From positions 1 through 49,073 of the IMG/VR virus record IMGVR_UViG_3300046656_000202: a stretch of 49,073 nucleotides of DNA. One strand, given 5' to 3'. The stretch comes from a virus. Positions 35,050 to 40,915 of this stretch are shown one piece after another; position 1 is the first letter of the stretch; the number at the start of each line of letters is the position of its first letter. A program made the position numbers and the translations under genes. Under the pieces are notes generated by a model. The model saw nothing but the letters and a program-made list of their open reading frames with translations, was not told the DNA's origin and searched no databases.

Positions 35050-35127
35050 ATGCAATGGTTATCAGTCGTCGAAGCAGTCGCGTTGATCGTGTGTTTCTCA
35101 ATCGTCATCTATCAGTCGCAGGAGTAG
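35050..35127 (+). CDS. Tiny membrane peptide (25 residues)
   Basis: ATG 35050 is directly preceded by GAGGTGACT, the same start region as the gene at 34727. The peptide has one hydrophobic segment, VEAVALIVCFSIVIYQ, able to cross the membrane once. The gene stop lies inside the ribosome site of the next gene (CAGGAGTAG). It is too short for most gene finders, but the copied start region argues that it is translated. Confidence 0.55.
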   Translation: MQWLSVVEAVALIVCFSIVIYQSQE

Positions 35128-35130
35128 CGT

Positions 35131-35343
35131 ATGAAGAACAAGATGCAGCTCGAAGATCCGTTCCGCGGTCGGTTCGATGCAGTCAAGAATGCACTGCACA
35201 ACGTCCTCCAGCAGCCGTTCAGTGGCACGGTCGGCGAAGCGTGCAACATCGGCAACGCAGCGACGACGGCACTCCGCATCATCGACGGGCAGTACGACAT
35301 CAGCGAGCTCTCGTACAAGATCACACAGGTCCCACAGGAGTAA
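35131..35343 (+). CDS. Small unknown early protein
   Basis: The 70-residue, mostly helical protein contains RFDAVKNALHNVLQQPF and ISELSYKITQ. AGGAG stands six to seven bases before ATG 35131. It belongs to a compact run of five small genes (35050-36199) with good ribosome sites and almost no spacing. The run is typical of phage early genes that act on the host. No family is recognised. Confidence 0.58.
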   Translation: MKNKMQLEDPFRGRFDAVKNALHNVLQQPFSGTVGEACNIGNAATTALRIIDGQYDISELSYKITQVPQE

Positions 35344-35345
35344 CG

Positions 35346-35555
35346 ATGCATCTCATGCGGTTCGGACTCACAGACCACGAAGGCGAAGCGTGGACAGACG
35401 ATCATCCGATGACCATCCAGCACGTCGAAAAGACCTGGGATCAACCAGGCGGCGTGTGGTTCTTGACAGTCTACTGCTCCAACGGTTGGTACTTCGTCCT
35501 CACTCCGGACGACATGAAGCAGTTTATCGAAGCGTCATTCAGCTGGGGAGTCTAA
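35346..35555 (+). CDS. Small unknown early protein
   Basis: A 69-residue protein with two beta hairpins likely (VWFLTVYCSNGWYFVLTP) and a short acidic C-terminal helix (DDMKQFIEASF). ATG 35346 follows CAGGAGTAACG, so the stop of the previous gene lies inside its ribosome site. It is rich in aromatic residues. The function is unknown. Confidence 0.6.
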   Translation: MHLMRFGLTDHEGEAWTDDHPMTIQHVEKTWDQPGGVWFLTVYCSNGWYFVLTPDDMKQFIEASFSWGV

Positions 35556-35557
35556 CG

Positions 35558-35728
35558 ATGCAGGTGCCAGAACTCGACAAAGAACTCCTCGCGGAAGCAA
35601 TCGCAACGGCGATGATCCACACGACAGACGAGAGCGGCGACTTCGTCGGCGACTTGTGGATCATGGTCGATCGTCTCGGAATCAGAGCGATGGTCGAAGA
35701 GCAGATCAAAGCTCTCTCAGGAGAATAG
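35558..35728 (+). CDS. Small acidic helical protein
   Basis: The 56-residue protein is helical and acidic (KELLAEAIATAMIHTTDESG, LGIRAMVEEQIKALSGE). ATG 35558 lies behind GGGGAGTCTAACG, giving a ribosome site of proper spacing. It is short and missed by a 60-residue limit. Function unknown. Confidence 0.58.
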   Translation: MQVPELDKELLAEAIATAMIHTTDESGDFVGDLWIMVDRLGIRAMVEEQIKALSGE

Positions 35729-35729
35729 C

Positions 35730-35996
35730 ATGGTACCACAGATCACAGTCAAGTCGGACTTCGACGGCTACTTCGAGGGCCTGGTCAAGCACTGGGTCAA
35801 CGACAAAGCGAACAACGGGGGAACGTTCAAATGCGAAGTGATCGAGGTCTCCGCAGGGCCTTACCGAGCAGCAGCAGTCTCATACGAGCGCAAGGAATCC
35901 GGACGTGTGCTCGCCTTGGACTTCTACTCAGCGATCAGACGTGGATTCGGATCGTTGAGCGAGCAGGACGTGATCGACATCCAGGAGCTCATGTGA
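35730..35996 (+). CDS. Small unknown early protein
   Basis: An 88-residue protein with mixed strands and helices (CEVIEVSAGPYRAAAVSYER) and an acidic C-terminal helix (LSEQDVIDIQELM). CAGGAG lies before ATG 35730. Its TGA stop overlaps the next ATG. Function unknown. Confidence 0.58.
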   Translation: MVPQITVKSDFDGYFEGLVKHWVNDKANNGGTFKCEVIEVSAGPYRAAAVSYERKESGRVLALDFYSAIRRGFGSLSEQDVIDIQELM

Positions 35997-36199
35997 TGAA
36001 CATCGACGTCCGTGGACCACATCCGATCGTGATCATCGGCTTGAAGACATACAACTTCGCACTCGAGGAGGACATTCAGGCGTTCTGCTGGATCGAACTG
36101 CAGTACATCATCATCGACGAAGCGGCCTGGGATCAGCTCAGCCCGTACATCGATGCTTACAACACGCACGCAGACGACGGAGGTGCCGACCACACATAG
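35996..36199 (+). CDS. Small acidic early protein
   Basis: The 67-residue protein begins MNIDVRGPHPIVIIGLK and is acidic at its C-terminus (AYNTHADDGGADHT). The overlap TGATG with the previous gene indicates coupled translation. It is the last gene before the third promoter-like element. Function unknown. Confidence 0.58.
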   Translation: MNIDVRGPHPIVIIGLKTYNFALEEDIQAFCWIELQYIIIDEAAWDQLSPYIDAYNTHADDGGADHT

Positions 36200-36222
36200 A
36201 ACGTTGGGATCAAGTGTTCATA

Positions 36223-36234
36223 CCAGATAGAGAG
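36223..36234 (+). promoter_or_regulatory. CCAGATAGAGAG element, copy 3 (variant)
   Basis: This copy differs from the first two by one base (G for T in the sixth place) and is followed by GTTGTGATAGTG rather than by the GAGGTGACTATG start. TTGGGA lies 16 bases before GATAGA. An operator-like inverted repeat follows directly downstream, before the next gene. Confidence 0.45.
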
Positions 36235-36247
36235 TAGTTGTGATAGT

Positions 36248-36272
36248 GTTAACGGGCAGGGTGCACGTTAAC
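36248..36272 (+). promoter_or_regulatory. Operator candidate, GTTAACG inverted repeat
   Basis: GTTAACG (36248-36254) and CGTTAAC (36266-36272) form a perfect seven-base inverted repeat with 11 bases between centres of the arms. It lies 14 bases behind the copy 3 element and before the 82-residue gene. This is the classical layout of a repressor site that covers the transcription start. GGTTAACG-like sequences also occur in the late intergenic regions near 26420 and 32305. Confidence 0.45.
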
Positions 36273-36296
36273 ATCTATCAGTCATAGGAGTCAGAG

Positions 36297-36545
36297 ATGG
36301 CTAAGCACGAGTTGTCGTACGCGTCGATGGAGCAGGGCCACAAGGACGGTTGGAAAGAGATCGGTGGCACGACCGAGCTGCTCCGGATGGTCAAGCAGGG
36401 TTGGTACGCAGTCTGCGAGCGCAAGGAGCAGAACGACAAGAACACCATGATCAGGGACATGGTCAAGAACGACCCGCGTCTCAAGACGATCAGGGAACAG
36501 GCGAAGGCGAAGCTCAAGGCAGCTCGCGAGGCAGGCAAGAAGTAG
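36297..36545 (+). CDS. Small basic helical protein
   Basis: The 82-residue protein (starting MAKHELSYASMEQGHKDGW) ends in a strongly basic helix (LKTIREQAKAKLKAAREAGK). ATG 36297 stands behind ATAGGAG. It has its own promoter-like element and operator candidate in front and a strong terminator behind, again a single-gene transcript. A nucleic-acid-binding role fits the basic tail but is not proven. Confidence 0.6.
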   Translation: MAKHELSYASMEQGHKDGWKEIGGTTELLRMVKQGWYAVCERKEQNDKNTMIRDMVKNDPRLKTIREQAKAKLKAAREAGKK

Positions 36546-36555
36546 GTCGACATCA

Positions 36556-36594
36556 GAGCGGCGGTGCGAGCAATCGCATCGTCGCTCTTTTTTT
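36556..36594 (+). terminator. Intrinsic terminator with GCAA loop
   Basis: A 14-base-pair stem (36556-36569 with 36574-36587) with two G-T pairs closes on GCAA and runs into seven T. It is built like the terminator at 34916 and ends the transcript of the 82-residue gene. Both wobble pairs have G in the 5' arm, so the structure favours rightward termination. Confidence 0.9.
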
Positions 36595-37167
36595 GTTCTT
36601 CGTGCCAGGGCGTCATCGCTAAAGTCGGACTTAGCTCGTCAGCAAGCCGCCTCCACTAATATCGACCCACCTAAAACATCCCTGGGCGGCCCTGATCCCG
36701 CCCGCCGCAGGTAGGAGATCCGTGGGCGCCAGGGCTTTGTTCCCTGAGCTGGCGCCTGCAGTGGTATGAACGTGAGCCGCTGCCGACGACGTTGCTTCAA
36801 TGTTCCCTGAGCAGATGCATCCTTTGCCGCATTGGATCATAGCTCGCGTGATCGTTCGTGAAAGATTCGTCCCTTGCCTCGTTCGTAAATGATACTAATT
36901 GCGAGCACTTTTACGAACCGATGTTGATTAAGTCCTTTGTTCTCAACGGGTTACGATTGTGTGCCAGTTCGCTTGCCGTATATAAGTATATAGTATAAAA
37001 AAGCATATATCATATATACCTACACCCGTCGATCCCCTCTTTGAGACAAGACGGCATGGCATTCGGCCGGCAGAACATTGTATCCTGTTGTGCCTAAAGG
37101 AGTTACAGCGTACTTGTGATCGGGGCGGTGTCGTAAACATTGATCCAGCCCCATCAATAGAAAGACG
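36595..37167. other. Non-coding region with inverted repeats and A+T-rich core; origin candidate
   Basis: I find no convincing gene here on either strand. GTTCGTAAA (36881-36889) and TTTACGAAC (36910-36918) form a perfect nine-base inverted repeat. The stretch 36978-37019 is nearly pure A/T in a G+C-rich genome and starts with GTATATA and ends with TATATAC. CGCCAGGGCTTT occurs near 36728 and also at 34959. An easily melted core with nearby inverted repeats, in the largest gap of the genome, is what a phage origin often looks like; a cluster of early promoters is the other possibility. Confidence 0.4.
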
Positions 37168-37197
37168 TTGCTTTTGAACAGTGAGGTGTGATATAAT
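37168..37197 (+). promoter_or_regulatory. Sigma-70-type promoter
   Basis: TTGCTT (37168-37173), an 18-base spacer and TATAAT (37192-37197) preceded by TGA, an extended -10. The leader runs about 80 bases to ATG 37284. It contains the stem GCGGA/TCCGC and the sequence CGGGGGCGGATC, which recurs in the leader at 40798. An AAGGAG lies before the gene. Confidence 0.72.
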
Positions 37198-37283
37198 CAT
37201 CATAGAATCACAACACGGGGGCGGATCATAGCTAACTCGTCCGCGTTCCGAAGGGACCCGAAAGCGCTCACAAGGAGAATCAC

Positions 37284-37778
37284 ATGTCGAAGACGTTCCG
37301 TACCACACCCGAAGTCACCTCGATCATTAACGGCCGCGGGGTCATCGAACCCCCGTCATACCGGAAGCAGTGGACTTCCAGTCGCCTCGTGGTGATGGAG
37401 GACGGTACCACAGTGCCCCTGCTGTACATCCTAGCAGCACACAAGTTCGGTGCCTTCGACCCGAAAGAGAAGATGCCCTACTGGGGCGACAAGATGTGTA
37501 CCAACGAATCCCTGGACAACGTCGAGCTGCTCCCTATGAACCCTGACCGGCGTCCCCGCCAGAACTCCTACGGGGTGCCCTCCGGGACTCCCGAATATTT
37601 GAAGCGATACCGTGCTGCGAACAAGGACAAGATGAAGACGTACCATCAACGGTACTACCGGAAGATGCGGGAGGTCTATGAGGCCGCTCTCCACGCTGCA
37701 CCCTCTACGACACCCATCCTCGACTCCCAGTTCAGCAAGTTGATGGAGATCATCCCGAAACCGCCCGAAGAGGAGTAA
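37284..37778 (+). CDS. HNH-like fold remnant with basic repeat tail
   Basis: The 164-residue protein has a middle section, YWGDKMCTNESLDNVELLP, that resembles the end of HNH endonuclease domains (DGDxxNNxxxNLELV). The metal histidines are not in the usual places, so activity is doubtful. A Lys/Arg/Tyr-rich segment follows (YLKRYRAANKDKMKTYHQRY), similar in style to the 124-residue protein at 40916. AAGGAG precedes ATG 37284. It could be a DNA-binding protein or a degraded homing nuclease. Confidence 0.6.
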   Translation: MSKTFRTTPEVTSIINGRGVIEPPSYRKQWTSSRLVVMEDGTTVPLLYILAAHKFGAFDPKEKMPYWGDKMCTNESLDNVELLPMNPDRRPRQNSYGVPSGTPEYLKRYRAANKDKMKTYHQRYYRKMREVYEAALHAAPSTTPILDSQFSKLMEIIPKPPEEE

Positions 37779-37793
37779 CGGGTTCCAAGTCAG

Positions 37794-37822
37794 TTGATTC
37801 TGACATTGATTTGTAGTATAAT
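37794..37822 (+). promoter_or_regulatory. Sigma-70-type promoter
   Basis: TTGATT (37794-37799), 17 bases and a perfect TATAAT (37817-37822). Most of the region is shared with the promoter at 40705, including AACAATG just downstream. It drives the long row of small genes starting at 37902. The leader ends with GCAAAGGAGTC, a ribosome site also seen before 42900. Confidence 0.78.
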
Positions 37823-37901
37823 GATCTTAACAATGAGATTTCCTTTACATCCAAACCTTGAACCGGATCTCATTGTCGTTTCCAAGCAAAGGAGTCAGAG
37901 T

Positions 37902-38072
37902 ATGGGCATGACGTACGACCAGTGGAAGAAACAGGTCGAGTACCTGTTGATCCTCACCTACCACCTCGCCATCGACGATCTTCCCGATGCACCGCTTGCG
38001 CGGTGGTACTCCGAACACGTCTCACCGAAGACCGCGATGAAGAAACTCATCGCCCACGCGAGGACATTCTGA
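37902..38072 (+). CDS. Small unknown protein, first of the 38-40 kb gene row
   Basis: The 56-residue protein begins MGMTYDQWKKQVEYLLILTY and is helical. AAGGAG lies before ATG 37902. The frame is open further upstream, but that part contains the promoter. The stop overlaps the next start (TGATG). The next twelve genes follow with gaps of no more than two bases or overlaps, so they are one transcript. Function unknown. Confidence 0.6.
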   Translation: MGMTYDQWKKQVEYLLILTYHLAIDDLPDAPLARWYSEHVSPKTAMKKLIAHARTF

Positions 38073-38278
38073 TGCGATACCAAGTCCTCGTCCTCTGCCG
38101 TGTCTTCGTCGAGGCGGACTCCAAGGCGGCCGCAACCGAGCGCGCCTTCGAGGTCACCAACAACCACAGCGACGACTTCGAAGCGCCTGGAAGGCGGGTC
38201 ATCGTCCTCGACCAATCAGTCGGATTCGACAACGACGACGTCAAGGAACTCGACAAGGAACCGGAGGAACTCCTGTGA
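38072..38278 (+). CDS. Small unknown protein
   Basis: A 68-residue protein with an N-terminal strand and helix (RYQVLVLCRVFVEADSKAAA) and a very acidic end (DNDDVKELDKEPEELL). Its start overlaps the previous stop by one base. The acidic tail is a feature of many phage proteins that mimic DNA or bind host proteins, but nothing more can be said. Confidence 0.55.
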   Translation: MRYQVLVLCRVFVEADSKAAATERAFEVTNNHSDDFEAPGRRVIVLDQSVGFDNDDVKELDKEPEELL

Positions 38279-38625
38279 AGAACCTCTACATCATCGCCCA
38301 CGACGAATACATGACGATGTTCTCCGGGATGTACTCCTTCGAGGGTACGTTCCGGGAACTCCTGTACAAACTCAACGGCATCACTGATCCCACGCAGATG
38401 GTCGACGAGGACGATCCGCTTGGAATCCAGTTCAACTCCGTCGATGACGATCAACTCATCGAGTGGTTCAACCTCGCAAACGGAGACGGCCAACCGTACT
38501 ACCAGGTCTGGTGTGTGCAGGAGAACAAACAGGTCCTGGGCGGATCTGAGGACTACACTCCGCGTAGCAGTGACACAGTCGAGAACATCCTCGACGCATT
38601 CGGCCTGAAGAAGGAGAACTTGTGA
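38275..38625 (+). CDS. Small acidic unknown protein
   Basis: A 116-residue protein with GTG start at 38275 overlapping the previous stop (GTGA), behind GGAGGAACTCCT. It is acidic and has mixed secondary structure (YMTMFSGMYSFEGTFRELLY, DDDQLIEWFNLANGDGQPYY). The function is unknown. Confidence 0.57.
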   Translation: MKNLYIIAHDEYMTMFSGMYSFEGTFRELLYKLNGITDPTQMVDEDDPLGIQFNSVDDDQLIEWFNLANGDGQPYYQVWCVQENKQVLGGSEDYTPRSSDTVENILDAFGLKKENL

Positions 38626-38873
38626 TCAGAGTATGGAGCACGGAAGGCGTAGCGATCTACGACCTGACCGAAGTGAAGTGGGTCGAATCCGTCGAAGCGT
38701 GGATCTGCGGCTTCGGCACCTACAAGGACCGCGTGTTCGCTTGGGAAGCCAAACCGCTGCATCAGGGCTGGTACGTTGAGATCCACACCAGCCTCGGCCG
38801 TACCGGAGCCCTTCAGGGCGCCACATTCAACCTGCCCCTGGAAGTCGCATCCGCAGTCAGGAGGATCCTGTGA
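38622..38873 (+). CDS. Small unknown protein
   Basis: An 83-residue protein starting with GTG at 38622, again overlapping the previous stop and behind AAGGAG. It is beta-rich with many tryptophans (VKWVESVEAWICGFG) and a C-terminal helix (LEVASAVRRIL). Function unknown. Confidence 0.57.
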   Translation: MIRVWSTEGVAIYDLTEVKWVESVEAWICGFGTYKDRVFAWEAKPLHQGWYVEIHTSLGRTGALQGATFNLPLEVASAVRRIL

Positions 38874-39160
38874 AGAGCATCTGGACAGTCCGCCTCGTCA
38901 TGTTCAACAGCAGCACGATGAATCCACCCATCCCAGGTGTCTGGATTGAGCAGTTCCGCCACATGGGCCTCCTGCGTGTCCTCGAAGTCCTCGAAGAAGG
39001 CACGCTGAGCGAGCGCACCGTCCTGGAGTTCGAGTACCCAGGCTCCGCCCGTGGCATCGACACCAAGATTTGGGCTGAACAGGAATCCGAACGGATGAAG
39101 TCCTTCGGCATCAACGCGGCCGCGGCTCCCAAGTGGGCCGGTTCCACGGTGAGGCTGTAA
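38870..39160 (+). CDS. Small unknown protein
   Basis: A 96-residue protein, GTG start at 38870 overlapping the previous stop, with AGGAG just upstream. It shows SIWTVRLVMFNSSTM at the start and a helix near WAEQESERMKSFGI. Translation appears coupled in this gene row. Function unknown. Confidence 0.57.
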   Translation: MKSIWTVRLVMFNSSTMNPPIPGVWIEQFRHMGLLRVLEVLEEGTLSERTVLEFEYPGSARGIDTKIWAEQESERMKSFGINAAAAPKWAGSTVRL

Positions 39161-39510
39161 TGCAGTTCACCTTCCAGATCTCCGACCGGGAGTACAGCCT
39201 CCCGGGCCGCTACGTCGTCTGCCCACGCTGTGAGGGCAAGGGCTCACACGTCAACCCGAACGTCGACGGCAACGGGCTGTCCCAAGAAGACTTCGATGAG
39301 AACCCCGGGTTCTTCGAGGACTACATGTCCGGCGTGTACGACGTCAGCTGCTACACGTGCAAAGGTCAGCGGGTCGTGCTCGAACCCAACGAGTCGCTGA
39401 TCAAGTACAATCCCAAGCTCAAGGCGATCTACAAGATGTGGATCCAGTCCCTCCGCGAGGAAGCCGAGTACCAGGCCGAGTGTGCGGCCGAACGAAAGAT
39501 GGGGTGCTAA
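39160..39510 (+). CDS. DnaJ-type zinc-finger small protein
   Basis: The 116-residue protein has CPRCEGKG (C21, C24) and CYTCKGQR (C64, C67), the paired CxxCxGx(G) motif of DnaJ-type zinc fingers, here with one set of two motifs. It starts at ATG 39160 (TAATG overlap) and the C-terminus is a charged helix (LREEAEYQAECAAERK). Such fingers bind unfolded protein or act as small adaptors. The role in the phage is not known. Confidence 0.7.
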   Translation: MQFTFQISDREYSLPGRYVVCPRCEGKGSHVNPNVDGNGLSQEDFDENPGFFEDYMSGVYDVSCYTCKGQRVVLEPNESLIKYNPKLKAIYKMWIQSLREEAEYQAECAAERKMGC

Positions 39511-39512
39511 CC

Positions 39513-39653
39513 ATGTCCGAAGAAGCGTTGCGTCAGGCTCTCCGCTGGATCCTGGACATCTCGTACGCTGGCCATCCTGACGGCCGTGAGGTGCGCCTGG
39601 AGCAGATCACGAAGATTGCCCGCCAGGCATTGGAGACCAAAGATGCCAAGTGA
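39513..39653 (+). CDS. Short helical protein
   Basis: A 46-residue protein from ATG 39513 (starting MSEEALRQALRWILDIS), below the usual length limit. It is helical, and its 3' end overlaps the next start by 11 bases. It is compactly set between two genes of the same frame pattern. Function unknown. Confidence 0.52.
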   Translation: MSEEALRQALRWILDISYAGHPDGREVRLEQITKIARQALETKDAK

Positions 39654-39879
39654 CCCGAAGACCATTGCGGAGTGGTACGCCCGCATCGAGCTGCACGCTC
39701 GCGAGCACTACAACGAGGACGGCTGGGACTTCTTCGTGGAGTGCTGGCAGCCGAGTGATGTTCAACGGATCACCGAGATCTGGCACACGATCACCTACGA
39801 GGAGTGCCTCGCTCAGATCCACACGCTCTGCAAGATCCAGAACGACCGCCGCAACGACATCCAAGCGGAGGCCTTCTGA
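39643..39879 (+). CDS. Small helical unknown protein
   Basis: A 78-residue protein from ATG 39643, helical, with CLAQIHTLCKIQNDRRNDI near its end. Its start lies in the 3' end of the previous gene and its stop overlaps the next start (TGATG). Function unknown. Confidence 0.55.
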   Translation: MPSDPKTIAEWYARIELHAREHYNEDGWDFFVECWQPSDVQRITEIWHTITYEECLAQIHTLCKIQNDRRNDIQAEAF

Positions 39880-40100
39880 TGTCCAAATGGGCTTTCGGCT
39901 GTGGCAAGAAGATCGAGGTCGTCGTCCCACACGGAAGATACGACTCGCGCGCGATCACCGTGGAGTGCGGATCCAGTGCACATGACGGGGGCGTGAATCA
40001 GTGCGACGCCTGCGAAAAAAATCACCCCGTCTCCGACCCGTACGAAGACGAGGGCGACATGGAATGGTTCGACCGCCAGGGAGGCGAAGATGCCGAGTAA
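39879..40100 (+). CDS. Small protein with four cysteines, possible zinc binder
   Basis: The 73-residue protein has C8, C30, C42 and C45 (QCDACEKNHP), enough for one zinc site, and an acidic C-terminus (DPYEDEGDMEWFDRQGGEDA). The start overlaps the previous stop. It could be a small metal-stabilised partner protein; no family is recognised. Confidence 0.57.
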   Translation: MSKWAFGCGKKIEVVVPHGRYDSRAITVECGSSAHDGGVNQCDACEKNHPVSDPYEDEGDMEWFDRQGGEDAE

Positions 40101-40305
40101 CGAGCTCACGATCACCGTCACGTACACGCTCCGCTTCGCGGACATCAACGAGGACATCGAGCAAGAGGAGGTCAGCGAAGAGCTGATCGAGGCCTTTATG
40201 GACTCCTACAGCTCCACGCTCCAGGACGAAACCGGGTCCGTCGTGTTCGAAACCTCAGACCAGAAGTTCAACTACGAAACCATGACAGCGGAGATCAAGC
40301 GATGA
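40090..40305 (+). CDS. Small acidic protein
   Basis: A 71-residue protein (MPSNELTITVTYTLRFADIN) with a long acidic middle (EDIEQEEVSEELIEAFMDSY). It starts within the 3' end of the previous gene behind GGAGGCG. Negative charge and small size would suit a DNA-mimic, but this is only a possibility. Confidence 0.55.
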   Translation: MPSNELTITVTYTLRFADINEDIEQEEVSEELIEAFMDSYSSTLQDETGSVVFETSDQKFNYETMTAEIKR

Positions 40306-40481
40306 AGTTCACACTCCCGTTCAGCAAGACCACCGCAGGCACCGTCGTCTTCGCCAACCAGCTGGACAAGTCCCTGCCGGTCAACGCTATCTACGTCCGC
40401 AAGGGCACAATCGTCGACGGCAAGGACGTCTCGCAGCTGAAGTCCCTGACGTTCACCCTCTCCGCCGAAGGCAATGGCTGA
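40302..40481 (+). CDS. Small beta-rich protein (59 residues)
   Basis: This gene falls just below 60 codons. ATG 40302 overlaps the previous stop (ATGA) with GAG upstream. The product, starting MKFTLPFSKTTAGTVVFANQ and with YVRKGTIVDGKDVSQLK in the middle, is beta-rich and resembles small phage proteins of DUF7671-like or similar unnamed types only in style. The next gene begins inside its end. Function unknown. Confidence 0.55.
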   Translation: MKFTLPFSKTTAGTVVFANQLDKSLPVNAIYVRKGTIVDGKDVSQLKSLTFTLSAEGNG

Positions 40482-40686
40482 GGATCCGCACAGCGTAACG
40501 CACTTCGTCCCGTACGACAGCCCGTACTTGACGGTCCGCTTCCCCCGCCATGCTCGCGCGTGGTGTGGGAAGCTGATCGACATCAAGACCCAGATGTCGA
40601 ACGAACCGAGCTGCCCTGTATGCCAGCGGATGCTAAAGGAGTTCGATGAAGAACCCACATACTGGGACAAGAGGGACAAGGGGTGA
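40474..40686 (+). CDS. Small zinc-finger-like protein
   Basis: The 70-residue protein contains W-C31-G and SCPVCQRM (C47, C50) with nearby histidines at 10 and 26, a plausible zinc site. It is the last gene of the row begun at 37902. The next promoter starts 19 bases after its stop. Function unknown. Confidence 0.57.
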   Translation: MAEDPHSVTHFVPYDSPYLTVRFPRHARAWCGKLIDIKTQMSNEPSCPVCQRMLKEFDEEPTYWDKRDKG

Positions 40687-40704
40687 AATACGGTTCCTTA
40701 CCTG

Positions 40705-40733
40705 TTGATTTTCACTTTGGTCTGTGGTATAAT
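40705..40733 (+). promoter_or_regulatory. Sigma-70-type promoter with extended -10
   Basis: TTGATT (40705-40710), 17 bases and TATAAT (40728-40733) with TGG directly before it, an extended -10. It closely matches the promoter at 37794, including AACAATG downstream. Transcription would begin near 40740 and give a leader of about 175 bases. Confidence 0.8.
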
Positions 40734-40739
40734 ATATCT

Positions 40740-40915
40740 AACAATGGAGATTATGGATCACGTCAAAAGATTCACATCACATTGCCCTTCGTCCCTGCGG
40801 GGGCGGATCGGGTCCATCATTCCGATAGGACCCTCGTCAACAACCGAGCCATACGTCCTGCACGTCACTGGTTTCGGTTCCAAGTCACCAGCTCTACGGT
40901 GACAGGAGAAACGCC
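40740..40915 (+). promoter_or_regulatory. Structured 5' leader upstream of the 124-residue gene
   Basis: No gene is seen in this leader. GGGTCC (40810-40815) pairs with GGACCC (40828-40833). GTCACC (40884-40889) pairs with GGTGAC (40898-40903), ending directly at the ribosome site AGGAG (40904-40908). CTGGT near 40868 can pair instead with ACCAG (40887-40891), which would break the last hairpin. Two exclusive folds next to the ribosome site suggest control of translation. No known riboswitch consensus could be matched by eye. Confidence 0.4.

Noticed and set aside
36595-37283. tRNA genes in the large gap
   Set aside because: I looked for a T-arm GGTTCGA-type sequence with a matching seven-base acceptor on both strands and found none.
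36631-37308. Possible minus-strand genes of 69 and 121 residues in the large gap
   Set aside because: They have no good ribosome site, cross the A+T-rich core and the promoter at 37168, and the products look random.
40740-40915. preQ1 riboswitch controlling the deazaguanine genes
   Set aside because: The leader lacks the short pseudoknot pattern of the preQ1-I class, and the gene behind it is not a deazaguanine gene.
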